Assembly: GCF_003014735.1 (NCBI RefSeq)
Contig: NZ_PYAX01000007.1
Span: 372,001-436,000, forward strand
Source of the DNA: Saccharothrix carnea
GTDB lineage: Bacteria > Actinomycetota > Actinomycetes > Mycobacteriales > Pseudonocardiaceae
Direction of reading: 5' to 3'
Length of the DNA: 64,000 nucleotides
The stretch's first letter is position 1; every line of letters starts with the position of its first letter. The notes under the pieces were generated by a model, which searched no databases, was not told the DNA's origin, and saw only the letters and a program-made list of their open reading frames with translations. The position numbers and the translations under genes were made by a program. Shown here piece by piece: positions 14,683 to 24,061 of this stretch.

Positions 14683-16506
14683 ATGAGGAGATCAAAGGCT
14701 GTCTCGGCGCTTGCGCTGTTGACCGGAGCCGCGCTCGTGCTGAGCGCGTGTGGCGGCGGCGGCTCGGGCAGCGGCGACCAAGGCGGGCCGCAGGACCTCG
14801 ACCCCGGTTCGATCGGTGGTCAGGACGAGCTGCTGAAGCGTCCGAAGGTAGAGGACATCGGCGAGATCGCGGTCGCCGTGGAAGAGGGCTTCCACAACTA
14901 CAACAACAACATCGGCGCGACGAACAACTTCTCCAGCACCATCGCGCTGTCCAACGTGCAGCCCTCGCCCTACGTCACCGAGCTGGTCGACGGCAAGGTC
15001 GTCATCAAGATCGACGGTGACCTGATGGAGTCCATCAAGGTCACGTCGAGCGACCCGCAGACGATCGAGTGGAAGGTGCAGAAGGCCGCCGTCTGGTCCG
15101 ATGGCGAGGCCATCGACTGCGACGACTTCCACCTGAAGTGGCTGGCGGCCACGAGCAAGGCCACCACGAAGAGCGAGAGCGGCGAAGAGGCCTCGATCTT
15201 CGACTCGTCGCCCACGGGCTACGAGAACATCGAGAAGCTCGAGTGCTCGGACGGCGACAAGACCATCACCACGACGTTCTTCAAGGACAAGGCGTTCGCG
15301 GACTACCGCGGCCTGTTCTCGCAGCCGGGTAGCGACAGCCTGCTGCCGGCGCACGTCCTGGAGCAGAAGACCGGCGTCTCGGACATCACCAAGGTGGCGC
15401 CGTCGCAGAACGACGAGACGGTCAAGAAGGTCGCCGAGTTCTACACCACGGGCTGGCTGGGCTTCGACGCGGCGGTCGCCCTCTCCGGTGGCCCGTACAC
15501 CATCACCTCCTCGGACCTCAAGGACCAGACGGTCCTCGAGCGCAACCCGAAGTGGTGGGGCAACCCCGGTGGCCCGTCCAAGGTCATCCTGAAGACGAAC
15601 ACGGACGCCCAGTCCGCGGCCCAGCAGCTGCAGAACAAGGAAGTCCAGGTCATCGCGCCGCAGGCCGACCCCGCGGTCGCCCAGCAGCTGCGCGGCGACA
15701 GCGCGTTCGAGGTCTACGCGGCCGGTGGCCAGACCTACGAGCACGTCGACTTCAACATGGCGCGCCCGCTGTTCAAGGAGAACAAGGACCTGCGCCTGGC
15801 GATCGCCCAGTGCTTCGACCGCGAGTCCCTGGTCGAGAAGCTGATCGCGGACGTCGACCCGAACGCCAAGCCGCTGGGCAGCCTGACGTTCCAGCCCAAC
15901 GAGGTCGGCTACGAGGACCACTACGGCGATGTCGGCAAGGGTGACGTCGCCGCGGCCAAGAAGACCCTCGAGGACGGCGGCTGGAAGCAGGGCGCCGACG
16001 GCATCTACACCAAGGGCGAGTTCCGCGCGTCGTTCAAGCTGGGCCACAAGATCGTCCAGCGTCGTTCGGACACGGTCCGGATCCTGCAGGACAAGTGCAA
16101 GCAGGCCGGTATCGAGATCGTCGCCGACCAGGCGGCGGACTTCAACGACAAGCGCCTCCCGGCCAGCGAGTTCGACGCCGCGCTGTTCGCGTGGGTCGGC
16201 CAGCCGCTGAAGGCCGGTGCGTACGGCAACTACGCGCAGAAGGCCAAGGGTGGTTCCGGCAACTACAACAACTACGACTCCGCCGCTCTGACGGAGAAGT
16301 GGGCAGCCGCGAACGGCGAGCTGGACTACCAGAAGCGCATCACCATGATGAACGAAGCCGACAAGATCATGCGGGACGACCTGCACAGCATCCCGCTGTT
16401 CCAGCTGACCGACTTCGCGGCGTCGAGCGCGGACATCGGCCCGATTTCGTACATCGGTGTCGGCGGCGGTGTGACCTGGAACGTCTACGCCTGGCAGAAG
16501 AAGTAA
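14683..16506 (+). CDS. Peptide-binding lipoprotein of ABC importer
   Basis: A 607-residue lipoprotein of the SBP_bac_5 family: signal peptide with lipobox LSAC at about residues 23-26, a Gly/Ser linker, then VAVEEGFHNYNNNIGATNN and the family core AIDCDDFHLKWLA. It binds di- or oligopeptides outside the membrane and delivers them to the permeases that follow. AGGAGGG at 14667 serves ATG 14683; GTG 14677 in frame is a possible earlier start. The lack of bulky charge changes and the 600-residue length fit mycelial actinobacterial Dpp/Opp proteins. First gene of the five-gene operon. Confidence 0.88.
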   Translation: MRRSKAVSALALLTGAALVLSACGGGGSGSGDQGGPQDLDPGSIGGQDELLKRPKVEDIGEIAVAVEEGFHNYNNNIGATNNFSSTIALSNVQPSPYVTELVDGKVVIKIDGDLMESIKVTSSDPQTIEWKVQKAAVWSDGEAIDCDDFHLKWLAATSKATTKSESGEEASIFDSSPTGYENIEKLECSDGDKTITTTFFKDKAFADYRGLFSQPGSDSLLPAHVLEQKTGVSDITKVAPSQNDETVKKVAEFYTTGWLGFDAAVALSGGPYTITSSDLKDQTVLERNPKWWGNPGGPSKVILKTNTDAQSAAQQLQNKEVQVIAPQADPAVAQQLRGDSAFEVYAAGGQTYEHVDFNMARPLFKENKDLRLAIAQCFDRESLVEKLIADVDPNAKPLGSLTFQPNEVGYEDHYGDVGKGDVAAAKKTLEDGGWKQGADGIYTKGEFRASFKLGHKIVQRRSDTVRILQDKCKQAGIEIVADQAADFNDKRLPASEFDAALFAWVGQPLKAGAYGNYAQKAKGGSGNYNNYDSAALTEKWAAANGELDYQKRITMMNEADKIMRDDLHSIPLFQLTDFAASSADIGPISYIGVGGGVTWNVYAWQKK

Positions 16507-16552
16507 CAACGCCGGGCTCGTGAGTCCAGACAGATAGAGCACGACCCAACCG

Positions 16553-16587
16553 CCGGGGGGCCGGTGCCACAAGCACCGGCCCCCCGG
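16553..16587 (+). terminator. Intra-operon hairpin after binding-protein gene
   Basis: A perfect 15-bp stem (CCGGGGGGCCGGTGC and its complement) with a CACAA loop, 46 bp after the binding-protein stop and 69 bp before the first permease. It has no T-run. Such hairpins commonly stabilise or partly terminate the message so that the binding protein exceeds the permeases. Confidence 0.7.
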
Positions 16588-16655
16588 ACGGTGTCCGCGT
16601 CCGGTAGGCTCCCACGCTTGCACGCGGGGGTGCCTAGGGAGACTAGAGACTCGTC

Positions 16656-17654
16656 ATGTTCCGTTACATAATCCGGCGGTTGTTGATCTCGATTCCGCTG
16701 TTGATCGTCGCTTCATTCCTCTGCTTCGGTCTCGTCAACGCCATGGGCGATCCCCTTGGCGAGTGGAAGCTCCAGAAGCCCCGGACACCGGCGGAGATCG
16801 CCGCCGCTTACGAGCGGACGGGCTACAACAAGCCGTTCATGGAGCGCTACGTCGACTGGGCGGGCGACTTCGTGACCGGCGACTGGGGTGAGTCCGTCAA
16901 CCCCGGCAACGCGGGCAAGCCCGTCAAGGACGACCTGGTCAAGGCGTTCGGCGTGACGCTGCGGCTGATCCTCGGCGCGGAGCTCATCGCGCTGCTGCTC
17001 GGTATCGCCGTCGGCGTCATCGGCGCGGTCAGACAGTACTCGATATTCGACTACACAGCGACCGGTATATCGTTCGCGATGTTCTCGATGCCGTTGTTCT
17101 GCGTGGCACTGGTGCTCAAGGCCGGTGGTATCGAGCTGAACAACTGGCTGGAATCGATCGGCGCCGACCGGTGGATCATCACGGCGGGTCCGCCGGGTGA
17201 CGGCTTCGGCGGCAGCTTCGGTGAGCAGGTCTTCCAGTACTCCGGCGCGTACATCCTGCCGACCATTTCCCTGGTGGTCATCCAGTTCGCGCTCTACAGC
17301 CGTTTCCAGCGCGCCTCGATGCTGGAGACGCTCAACGCCGACTACGTGCGCACGGCGCAGGCGAAGGGCATTTCGGAGGCGCGGTCGATCTTCCGGCACG
17401 CGTTCCGCAACGCGCTCATCCCGATCATCACGGTCTCCTCGCTGAACATCGGCGCCGGTTTCGGTGGCGCGGTGATCACCGAAACGGTCTTCAGCTGGTC
17501 CGGCATGGGGAAGTTCATCGTCGACGCGATCACGGACATCGAGCCCTACCAGGTGCTCGGCTTCATGATGCTGACGGCCGTGTTCATCATCGTGTTCAAC
17601 CTGATCGCGGACATCCTGTACGCGTTCCTGGACCCGAGGATTCGCCTTGACTGA
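16656..17654 (+). CDS. Peptide ABC importer permease, DppB-like
   Basis: A 332-residue inner-membrane permease. It begins MFRYIIRRLLISIPLLIVAS, the usual DppB/OppB N-terminus, with about six membrane segments and the EAA-type loop YVRTAQAKGISEARSIFRHA near residues 229-248. The C-terminal end DILYAFLDPRIRLD is diagnostic for DppB/OppB. The next gene overlaps it by 8 nt. With the following subunits it forms the heterodimeric channel for peptides. Confidence 0.9.
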   Translation: MFRYIIRRLLISIPLLIVASFLCFGLVNAMGDPLGEWKLQKPRTPAEIAAAYERTGYNKPFMERYVDWAGDFVTGDWGESVNPGNAGKPVKDDLVKAFGVTLRLILGAELIALLLGIAVGVIGAVRQYSIFDYTATGISFAMFSMPLFCVALVLKAGGIELNNWLESIGADRWIITAGPPGDGFGGSFGEQVFQYSGAYILPTISLVVIQFALYSRFQRASMLETLNADYVRTAQAKGISEARSIFRHAFRNALIPIITVSSLNIGAGFGGAVITETVFSWSGMGKFIVDAITDIEPYQVLGFMMLTAVFIIVFNLIADILYAFLDPRIRLD

Positions 17655-18603
17655 GATCGGTTCCCCCGTGGCGCAGGCTCCCGCGCCCCAGAAGGGCGAG
17701 GCGAGCACGTTCGACACGACCACGGCCCGCAAGCAGTGGCAGGTCATCCTGCGCCGGTTCACCCGGCACAAGGCCGCTCTGGTCGGCCTGGTCCTGTTCG
17801 TGGTCCTGGTGCTGTTCGCGTTCTTCGGCAGCCTGTTCTGGGAGTACTCCTACACGGACCTCGGCTTCAAGCGGTACCTGCCGCCCAGCGCCGACCACCC
17901 GTTCGGCACGGACCGGCTGGGCGGCGACATGGTCGCCCTGATCATCCGCGGCACGCAGTTCTCGCTCCAGATCGCGATCGTGGTGGCGGTGCTGTCCACC
18001 GTCATCGGCGTGGTCCTGGGCGCGATCGCCGGGTACATGAGGGGCTGGGTCGACACGCTGATCAGCCGCTTCATCGACCTGCTGCTGGTGATCCCCAGCC
18101 TGATCATCGCGGCCGTGCTGGTGCGCAACAGCTTCGTGGTGTCGGTGGCGGGCGGCAGCGGCGGCAGCAACTGGCTGATCGTGGCGCTCTACCTGGGCCT
18201 GATCGGCTGGCTGTCGATCGCCCGGGTCATCCGCGGCATGGTGCTGTCGCTGCGCGAGAAGGAGTTCGTGGAGGCGGCCCGCGCGCTGGGCGCGTCCACG
18301 TTCCGCATCGTGTTCCGGCACATCCTGCCCAACACCGTCGACGTGATCATCGTGAACGCGACGCTGGCGATCGCGCAGGCCGTGCTGCTGGAGGCGGCGC
18401 TGTCGTTCATCGGCCTGGGCGTGCAGAGCCCGGACACGTCGCTCGGCCTGATGATCAGCCTGAACAAGAACGAGTTGACGCTGCACCCGTGGCTGTTCCT
18501 CACCCCGTTCGTGTTCATCGTGCTGATCTCGCTCGCGGTGAACTTCATCGGCGACGGTCTCCGGGACGCCTTCGACCCGCGGCAGAAGAGGGTGAAGGCA
18601 TGA
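17647..18603 (+). CDS. Peptide ABC importer permease, DppC-like
   Basis: A 318-residue permease with an N-terminal cytoplasmic extension (about 35 residues), then TM1 LVGLVLFVVLVLFAFFGSLF. It has the DppC/OppC hallmarks HPFGTDRLGGDM and EAARALGASTFRIVFRHILPN (EAA loop), and ends LRDAFDPRQK. The start TTG 17647 overlaps the upstream stop; GTG 17668 is a shorter alternative. It overlaps the next gene by 4 nt (ATGA). Confidence 0.9.
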   Translation: MTEIGSPVAQAPAPQKGEASTFDTTTARKQWQVILRRFTRHKAALVGLVLFVVLVLFAFFGSLFWEYSYTDLGFKRYLPPSADHPFGTDRLGGDMVALIIRGTQFSLQIAIVVAVLSTVIGVVLGAIAGYMRGWVDTLISRFIDLLLVIPSLIIAAVLVRNSFVVSVAGGSGGSNWLIVALYLGLIGWLSIARVIRGMVLSLREKEFVEAARALGASTFRIVFRHILPNTVDVIIVNATLAIAQAVLLEAALSFIGLGVQSPDTSLGLMISLNKNELTLHPWLFLTPFVFIVLISLAVNFIGDGLRDAFDPRQKRVKA

Positions 18604-19787
18604 GTGAGGTGGACGTGATGGGTGCGCCTGGGTCGTCGGCGTGGGAGAACACGACGAGCAGCGGCGAGAAGCTGCTGCGGGTCGAGAACCTGTCGGTCGA
18701 CTTCCCGACCGACGACGGCACCGTGCACGCCGTGCGGGACGTGTCGTTCACCCTCGGTCCCGGTGAGGTGCTGGGCATCGTCGGCGAGTCCGGTTCGGGC
18801 AAGTCGGTGTCGTCGATGGCGATCATGGGCCTGCTGCCCAAGACCGCGAAGGTCGGCGGCTCGATCAAGTTCAAGGACCGCGAACTCGTCGGCCTGAGCT
18901 ACAAGCAGATGCAGCCGGTGCGCGGCAACGGCATCTCGATGATCTTCCAGGACCCGATGACGTCGCTGAACCCGGTGTACACGGTGGGCTGGCAGCTCGC
19001 CGAGGCGCACCAGGCGCACCACGACGTGTCGAAGAAGGCGGCGTGGGCCAAGGCCGTCGAGGCCCTGGAGCTCGTCGGCATCCCGCAGCCGGACCGCCGC
19101 GCGGCGCAGTACCCGCACGAGTTCTCCGGCGGCATGCGGCAGCGCGCGATGATCGCGATGGCGATCATCAACGACCCGGACGTGATCATCGCGGACGAGC
19201 CGACCACGGCGCTGGACGTGACGGTGCAGGCGCAGATCCTGGACACGCTGCTGCGCATCCGGGACGAGACGAGCGCGGGCATCATGGTCATCACGCACGA
19301 CCTGGGCGTGGTGGCGGGCATGGTGGACCGCGTGCAGGTCATGTACGGCGGCACGGTCGTCGAGCAGGGCACCGTGGACGAGGTGTTCGAGGCGCAGCGC
19401 ATGCCGTACACGGTCGGCCTGCTCGGCTCGATCCCGAACCCGAACATGCTGGGCAAGCGGCTCACCCCGATCAAGGGCGCGCCGCCCTCGCTGATGAACC
19501 TGCCGCAGGGCTGCTCGTTCTCGCCCCGCTGCCCGTTGGTGATCGACGAGTGCCGCGTGACCGAGCCGCTGCTGCTGGAGACCGACCGGGCGGGCCACTT
19601 CGCGCGGTGCCACCGCTCCGCGCACCTGGCCACCATCGAGAACCCGCAGCGGCTGTTCGCCCACGAGGAGATCGGCGTGGTCGAGAACCCGGCTTCGCTG
19701 ACCATGGCGAACCCGGACATCCCGGTGAGCGAGGACCTCGACGTGGTCGAAGCCCGGTTGCACGAAGAGGAGAAGCCGACGTCATGA
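18600..19787 (+). CDS. Peptide ABC importer ATPase, OppD/DppD-like
   Basis: A 395-residue ATPase: Walker [10 protein letters not shown]-loop [12 protein letters not shown], signature FSGGMRQR, Walker [15 protein letters not shown]-loop ITHDLG. A C-terminal oligopeptide/dipeptide domain with a cysteine cluster ([14 protein letters not shown] and later ARC) probably holds the Fe-S or structural cysteines seen in OppD/DppD. About 50 extra residues follow. ATG 18600 overlaps the permease stop and the 3' end overlaps oppF (ATGA). Confidence 0.9.
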   Translation: MSEVDVMGAPGSSAWENTTSSGEKLLRVENLSVDFPTDDGTVHAVRDVSFTLGPGEVLGIVGESGSGKSVSSMAIMGLLPKTAKVGGSIKFKDRELVGLSYKQMQPVRGNGISMIFQDPMTSLNPVYTVGWQLAEAHQAHHDVSKKAAWAKAVEALELVGIPQPDRRAAQYPHEFSGGMRQRAMIAMAIINDPDVIIADEPTTALDVTVQAQILDTLLRIRDETSAGIMVITHDLGVVAGMVDRVQVMYGGTVVEQGTVDEVFEAQRMPYTVGLLGSIPNPNMLGKRLTPIKGAPPSLMNLPQGCSFSPRCPLVIDECRVTEPLLLETDRAGHFARCHRSAHLATIENPQRLFAHEEIGVVENPASLTMANPDIPVSEDLDVVEARLHEEEKPTS

Positions 19788-20851
19788 CCTCGACTGACGT
19801 GAACCCCCAGGCCGGGGGCCTCGACTCGGGCGGACGTCCGGGCGAGACCCCGCTGCTGGAGGTCAAGGACCTGGTCAAGTCGTTCCCGGTGCGCGGCGGC
19901 GGCATCATCCCGCGCACGGTCGGGCAGGTCCAGGCGGTGTCCGGGGTCAGCTTCGACCTGTACCCGGGCGAGACGCTGGGCCTGGTCGGCGAGTCCGGTT
20001 GCGGCAAGTCGACCACCGGTCGGGCCATCCTGCAGCTGCACAAGCCGACGTCCGGCTCGGTGAAGTTCGAGGGCCGCGAGCTCACCACCCTGCGCGGCAA
20101 GGGCCTGCGCGGCGTGCGCCGGGACATGCAGATCGTGTTCCAGGACCCGTACGCGTCGTTGAACCCGCGCTGGCAGATCAACGAGCTGATCTCCGAGCCG
20201 TTCAAGATCCACGGCATGCCCGAGGGCACCGGCAAGGACGTGCAGCACCGGGTCAACGAGCTCATGGAGCTGGTCGGCCTGAACCCGGAGCACCGCAACC
20301 GGTACGCGCACGAGTTCTCCGGCGGCCAGCGCCAGCGCATCGGCATCGCCCGCGCGCTCGCGCTCAACCCGAAGCTCGTGGTGCTGGACGAGCCGGTGTC
20401 CGCGCTGGACGTGTCGGTGCAGGCGGGCGTGGTGAACCTGCTGGAGGAGCTGCAGGAACGCCTGGGCCTGGCGTACCTGTTCGTGGCGCACGACCTGTCG
20501 GTCGTCCGGCACATCTCCGACCGGGTCGCGGTGATGTACCTCGGCAAGATCATCGAGATCGGTGACCGCGAGGACATCTACGCCCGGCCGATGCACCCGT
20601 ACACGCAGGCGCTGCTGTCCGCGGTGCCGGTGCCGAACCCGAAGATCGAACGGCAGCGGCAGCGGATCGTGCTCACCGGTGACGTGCCGTCGCCGGTGAA
20701 CCCGCCCTCGGGCTGCCGCTTCCGCACCCGGTGCTGGAAGGCGCAGGACATCTGCGCGGTCGAGGAGCCGAAGCTGGAGCGCCGCAGCGACGGCGACGGC
20801 ACGCTCTCGGCGTGCCACTTCGCTGAGGTCATGCCCGCCCTGGTGGGTTGA
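19784..20851 (+). CDS. Peptide ABC importer ATPase, OppF/DppF-like
   Basis: A 355-residue ATPase partner of the OppD-like subunit. Walker A is GESGCGKST, the Q-loop is [13 protein letters not shown], the signature is [12 protein letters not shown], Walker B is [13 protein letters not shown], and the C-terminal domain has [15 protein letters not shown]. The oligopeptide-importer pair OppD/OppF hydrolyses ATP together. Last gene of the operon; a hairpin follows 8 bp after the stop. Confidence 0.9.
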   Translation: MTSTDVNPQAGGLDSGGRPGETPLLEVKDLVKSFPVRGGGIIPRTVGQVQAVSGVSFDLYPGETLGLVGESGCGKSTTGRAILQLHKPTSGSVKFEGRELTTLRGKGLRGVRRDMQIVFQDPYASLNPRWQINELISEPFKIHGMPEGTGKDVQHRVNELMELVGLNPEHRNRYAHEFSGGQRQRIGIARALALNPKLVVLDEPVSALDVSVQAGVVNLLEELQERLGLAYLFVAHDLSVVRHISDRVAVMYLGKIIEIGDREDIYARPMHPYTQALLSAVPVPNPKIERQRQRIVLTGDVPSPVNPPSGCRFRTRCWKAQDICAVEEPKLERRSDGDGTLSACHFAEVMPALVG

Positions 20852-20858
20852 GTTCAAC

Positions 20859-20907
20859 GGCCGCCGCTGCGGACCTGACCCTTGTGGCAGTTCCCGCAGC
20901 GGCGGCC
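20859..20907 (+). terminator. Hairpin after peptide-importer operon
   Basis: A perfect 14-bp inverted repeat, GGCCGCCGCTGCGG (20859-20872) and its complement (20894-20907), with a 21-nt loop. It has no T-run, and its right arm abuts the mshB promoter region, so it may both end the importer message and shield mshB. Confidence 0.55.
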
Positions 20908-20922
20908 CATTACTCTCATCCG

Positions 20923-21762
20923 GTGACGCTCACCGCTCCACCACGGTTGCTGCTGGTACACGCACACCCCGACGACGAGAGCCTGTGGACAGGCGGCACG
21001 ATCGCCCGCTACTCGGCGCTGGGCGCGCACGTCACCGTGGTCACCTGCACCCTCGGCGAGGAGGGCGAGATCATCCCGCCCGCGCTCCAGGAGCTGACCG
21101 CGGACAACGCCGACCAGCTCGGCGGGTACCGGGTCGCGGAACTGAGATCGGCGTGCGCCGCGCTCGGCGTGACCGACCACCGGTTCCTCGGCGGCATCGG
21201 CCGCTGGCGCGACTCGGGGATGGTCGGCGTCGAGGCGAACAACCACCCGCGCGCGCTCGTCAACGGCTCGTTCGACGAGCAGGTCGACGCCCTCTCCGAG
21301 ATCATCTCGTCGGTGAAACCGCAGGTCGTCGTCACGTACGACGCGTTCGGCGGCTACGGGCACCCCGACCACATCCGCGCGCACCAGATCACCACGGCCG
21401 CGGCCACCGACGTGGACCGCGTCTTCCACGCCGTCACGTCCCGTGCCGCGACCGAGGCGGGCGCGGCGGCGTTGGCGGAGATCCCGGACCTGCCGTGGCG
21501 GCTGCCCGCCGAGGGCGAGCTGCCGGTCACCGACGACGCCGCGATCACCACCACGATCGACATCTCCGAGCACCTGGTCGCGAAGCTGCGGGCGTTGCGC
21601 GCGCACTCCACGCAGGTCAGCGTGTGGCAGGACGGCGCGGGCCGGGCGAGCTACGCGTTGTCCAACGGCATCGCGCAGCCCGTCGTGCAGGCCGAGTACT
21701 ACGTGCTGGCCAAGGGACCCGCGGAGGGCGCGGAGACAGACCTGTTCGGGGGGCTGGATTGA
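20923..21762 (+). CDS. mshB: GlcNAc-Ins deacetylase MshB
   Basis: A 279-residue zinc deacetylase removing acetate from 1-O-(2-acetamido-2-deoxyglucopyranosyl)-myo-inositol in mycothiol synthesis. The metal site AHPDDES is at about residues 14-20 and the second ligand is in GYGHPDHIRAHQ (about 145). The LmbE-like fold and length match Rv1170. GTG 20923 is 6 nt after TACTCT, so the message may be leaderless. TTGA overlap with the next gene suggests co-transcription. The gene implies that this organism makes mycothiol. Confidence 0.92.
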   Translation: MTLTAPPRLLLVHAHPDDESLWTGGTIARYSALGAHVTVVTCTLGEEGEIIPPALQELTADNADQLGGYRVAELRSACAALGVTDHRFLGGIGRWRDSGMVGVEANNHPRALVNGSFDEQVDALSEIISSVKPQVVVTYDAFGGYGHPDHIRAHQITTAAATDVDRVFHAVTSRAATEAGAAALAEIPDLPWRLPAEGELPVTDDAAITTTIDISEHLVAKLRALRAHSTQVSVWQDGAGRASYALSNGIAQPVVQAEYYVLAKGPAEGAETDLFGGLD

Positions 21763-22151
21763 CCGATCGCCTGGTGCTCGCCGGGATCGCGGTCGCGGCG
21801 TTCGTGCTCGCGGTGCTGGAGCTGTTCTTCCTGCCGCTGCGGCTGGACGGCACGCTTCTGCCGCGCGCGGACGACCTGCCGTTCCCGATCACGGTGCTGG
21901 TCGCGATCGTGACCACGCCGCTGCTGGTGGTGGCCGCCTCGCGGCACGCGCACCGCACGCTGGCCGCGGTGTCGCCGCTGCTGGTGTGGATCGGCACGCT
22001 GCTGCTGTTCGGCCTGTTCGGGCCGGGCGGTGACGTGGTACTCCTCAACGACTGGCGCACCCTGGTGCTGTTCGCCGGGGGCGCGTTGCCGGGCGCCATC
22101 GCGGTGGGCGCGCACATGGGGAGGGTCGCCGGTGGCGGAGACGATCACTGA
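21759..22151 (+). CDS. Small membrane protein downstream of mshB
   Basis: 130 residues with four predicted membrane segments: LVLAGIAVAAFVLAVLELFF, ITVLVAIVTTPLLVVAAS, LLVWIGTLLLFGLFG and LVLFAGGALPGAIAVG. It occupies the place of Rv1171 after mshB in mycobacteria. The start is TTG 21759, overlapping the mshB stop (TTGA); no better start is visible. Function unknown; the conserved linkage hints at mycothiol or envelope physiology. Confidence 0.65.
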   Translation: MTDRLVLAGIAVAAFVLAVLELFFLPLRLDGTLLPRADDLPFPITVLVAIVTTPLLVVAASRHAHRTLAAVSPLLVWIGTLLLFGLFGPGGDVVLLNDWRTLVLFAGGALPGAIAVGAHMGRVAGGGDDH

Positions 22152-22875
22152 CCGGGACGTGGTGCGGGCGCTGCGCCCGTTCGTGCGGGCGACCGGCCCG
22201 CTGCTGGACACCCTGCGCGACGCGAACCTGCTCGGGCTGCGCGACCGCGAGGTCGAGCGGGGCGCCGACCGCAAGCTGGTCGACAAGCTGTGGGACCAGC
22301 TGGCCGCGGTGAAGGTGCCGGGCACGGCCGCGTGGGCGCGCATGGACGTGCACCAGCGCGACGAGTTCTGGCTCAACCGGGTCGGCCGGGTGGTGAACCT
22401 GGTCGCGGCCCTGCCCGGCATCGGCGGCGTGCTGGCCGACCGGCTGCCGATCCAGTCCGCGCTGGGCGCCGCGGGGCAGGGGCTGCTGCTGTCGGCGCTC
22501 GCGGGGGAGCACGGGTTCACCTCGACCGAGGACCGCGTGCGGCTGCTCGCGCACGTGCTGTTCCAGCGCGAGGTCGACGGGCTGCCGGTGGCCCAGCGGC
22601 CCGGGGAGACGAGCACGGAGGACGAGCAGACCGCCCAGCTGACCGAGGAGCTGCGGCAGCGGTCCACGTTCCGGGCGATCGGCGCCACGATCTGGAAGCT
22701 CGCCAAGGTCCTCTGGAAGCTGGAGGACGAGCTGGACAAGCGTCCCCAGGGCAGGCTCTACCACCAGGCGCTGGGCATGCTGCCCGTCGTCGGCGTGGTG
22801 GGCGACTACTTCGGTGAGCGCTCGGCCTTGAAGCGGGTCCGCAAGGCCGCCTACGAGTGGTTCGACACCCAGTAG
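22132..22875 (+). CDS. Uncharacterised 247-residue protein
   Basis: I do not recognise the family with confidence. GTG 22132 follows GGGGAGGG by 7 nt and overlaps the previous gene by 20 bp. The middle has a hydrophobic, glycine-rich stretch (LPGIGGVLADRLPIQSALGA) and the end reads ALGMLPVVGVVGDYFGERSA, faintly like EcsC-type membrane-associated proteins. Several charged helices precede the C-terminus. Co-transcribed with mshB by overlap. The 3' end overlaps the convergent GNAT gene by 25 bp. Confidence 0.6.
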   Translation: MAETITDRDVVRALRPFVRATGPLLDTLRDANLLGLRDREVERGADRKLVDKLWDQLAAVKVPGTAAWARMDVHQRDEFWLNRVGRVVNLVAALPGIGGVLADRLPIQSALGAAGQGLLLSALAGEHGFTSTEDRVRLLAHVLFQREVDGLPVAQRPGETSTEDEQTAQLTEELRQRSTFRAIGATIWKLAKVLWKLEDELDKRPQGRLYHQALGMLPVVGVVGDYFGERSALKRVRKAAYEWFDTQ

Positions 22876-23588
22876 CGGTAGCGGTGGTGCTCGGCGCAGC
22901 CCAGCGACTCGTAGAGCGTGATCGCGGGCTTGTTGTGCTCGGCCACCTGCAGCGCGCACGTCGTCGCGCCGCGGTCGACGCCCCACGCCGCCAGACCGGC
23001 CATCAACGCCCGTGCCAGGCCGAGCCGGCGGGCCTGCGGGCGGACGGCGAGCCGTGCCACGTGGAGCAGGTCGCCGACGACGGCGCCGCGCACGGCCGCG
23101 AGCACCTCGCCGTCCCGCACGACCGCGCCGAAACCGACCCGGTCGCCGGACGTCAGCACGTGCCGCTGCGCCGGGGTGGGGTCAGGTTGGGCGGCCAGCT
23201 CCCACCATCCGGGAACCGGCGCGTCGAAAACGACCACATCGGCGTGCTTCGGAGTGGCGAACCCATCCAGCCGACCGGTCATCACCAGCGACTCGGCGCC
23301 ACCCGGGTGGTCCACGTCGACCCGCCAACCCGCCGCCTCGACCTCGGCCTCGGAGGGTGCGCCGACGACCACGTGAGCCGCCGGCTTGATGCCGTTGACG
23401 GTCGCGAAGTCGATCACCTCGGCGAGCGCCTCGCGGACCGGGACCCCCGGATCTCCCGTGGTCAGGGCGCTGTTGGCCCGTCCGGTGAACCCGCCCGCGG
23501 CGCGCAGCCGCCACTGCCCGAGCGGCCGGTCGACCAGGGCCGGCCACGCGTCGGCACACCGCTGCTCCAACTCGGTGACTCCCAGCAC
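22851..23588 (-). CDS. GNAT-family acetyltransferase
   Basis: A 245-residue protein with a C-terminal GNAT domain (about 135-245): [23 protein letters not shown] is the acetyl-CoA pyrophosphate-binding motif (R/Q-x2-G/R-x-G/A variant) and [16 protein letters not shown] the final strand. The N-terminal 130 residues are a second, degenerate half, as in two-domain MshD-like enzymes, although MshD identity is not supported. The substrate is unknown. Its convergent overlap of 25 bp with the upstream gene is unusual but small. Confidence 0.72.
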   Translation of the reverse strand: MLGVTELEQRCADAWPALVDRPLGQWRLRAAGGFTGRANSALTTGDPGVPVREALAEVIDFATVNGIKPAAHVVVGAPSEAEVEAAGWRVDVDHPGGAESLVMTGRLDGFATPKHADVVVFDAPVPGWWELAAQPDPTPAQRHVLTSGDRVGFGAVVRDGEVLAAVRGAVVGDLLHVARLAVRPQARRLGLARALMAGLAAWGVDRGATTCALQVAEHNKPAITLYESLGCAEHHRYRYWVSNHS

Positions 23589-23663
23589 CCCCGCATCGTG
23601 CCCCGCGCAGGTGGACGGCGTTCTGTGAGCTGAAGCACGGTGCCGTTAAGGCAAGCCTGAGCG

Positions 23664-23691
23664 TTGGACAATCGACTCCGCCGCGTACTCT
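23664..23691 (+). promoter_or_regulatory. Ferredoxin promoter
   Basis: TTGGAC (23664-23669), a 16-bp spacer and TACTCT (23686-23691). A weak DtxR-like stretch (TAAGGCAAGCCTGAGCG) ends where the -35 begins; it matches the iron-box consensus at only 11 of 19 positions, so I do not call it an operator. Confidence 0.5.
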
Positions 23692-23734
23692 CCGGCTTGC
23701 GCGGTGTGGACCAGAACAAGAGCAGGAGAGCGCA

Positions 23735-24061
23735 GTGACCTATGTGATCGCCCAGCCGTGCGTGGACGTGCTCGACAAGGCGTGCATCGAAGAGTGCCCC
23801 GTCGACTGCATCTACGAAGGCGACCGGATGCTCTACATCCACCCGGATGAGTGCGTCGACTGTGGTGCTTGCGAGCCGGTGTGCCCCGTCGAGGCCATCT
23901 ACTACGAGGACGACGTCCCGGACGAGTGGAAGGAGTACACGAAGGCGAACGTGGACTTCTTCGACGAGCTGGGCTCCCCCGGCGGTGCCTCCAAGGTCGG
24001 CAAGGTCAGCGCCGACCCCGCGTTCGTCAAGGCTCTCCCCCCGCAGGCGTCGCACGAGTGA
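23735..24061 (+). CDS. fdxC: 7Fe-type ferredoxin (FdxA/FdxC)
   Basis: A 108-residue electron carrier with two cluster motifs. The first is [14 protein letters not shown] (C-x7-C-x3-CP) for the 3Fe-4S site and the second is [12 protein letters not shown] (C-x2-C-x2-C-x3-CP) for the 4Fe-4S site. The C-terminal half is the long tail usual in actinobacterial 7Fe ferredoxins. AGGAGAG precedes GTG 23735. The dapC gene overlaps by 4 nt, as for Rv1177-Rv1178. Likely redox partners are oxidoreductases elsewhere. Confidence 0.92.
   Translation: MTYVIAQPCVDVLDKACIEECPVDCIYEGDRMLYIHPDECVDCGACEPVCPVEAIYYEDDVPDEWKEYTKANVDFFDELGSPGGASKVGKVSADPAFVKALPPQASHE

Noticed and set aside
23645..23663. Iron box before the ferredoxin gene
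   Set aside because: Only 11 of 19 positions match the DtxR/IdeR consensus, too few in GC-rich DNA.
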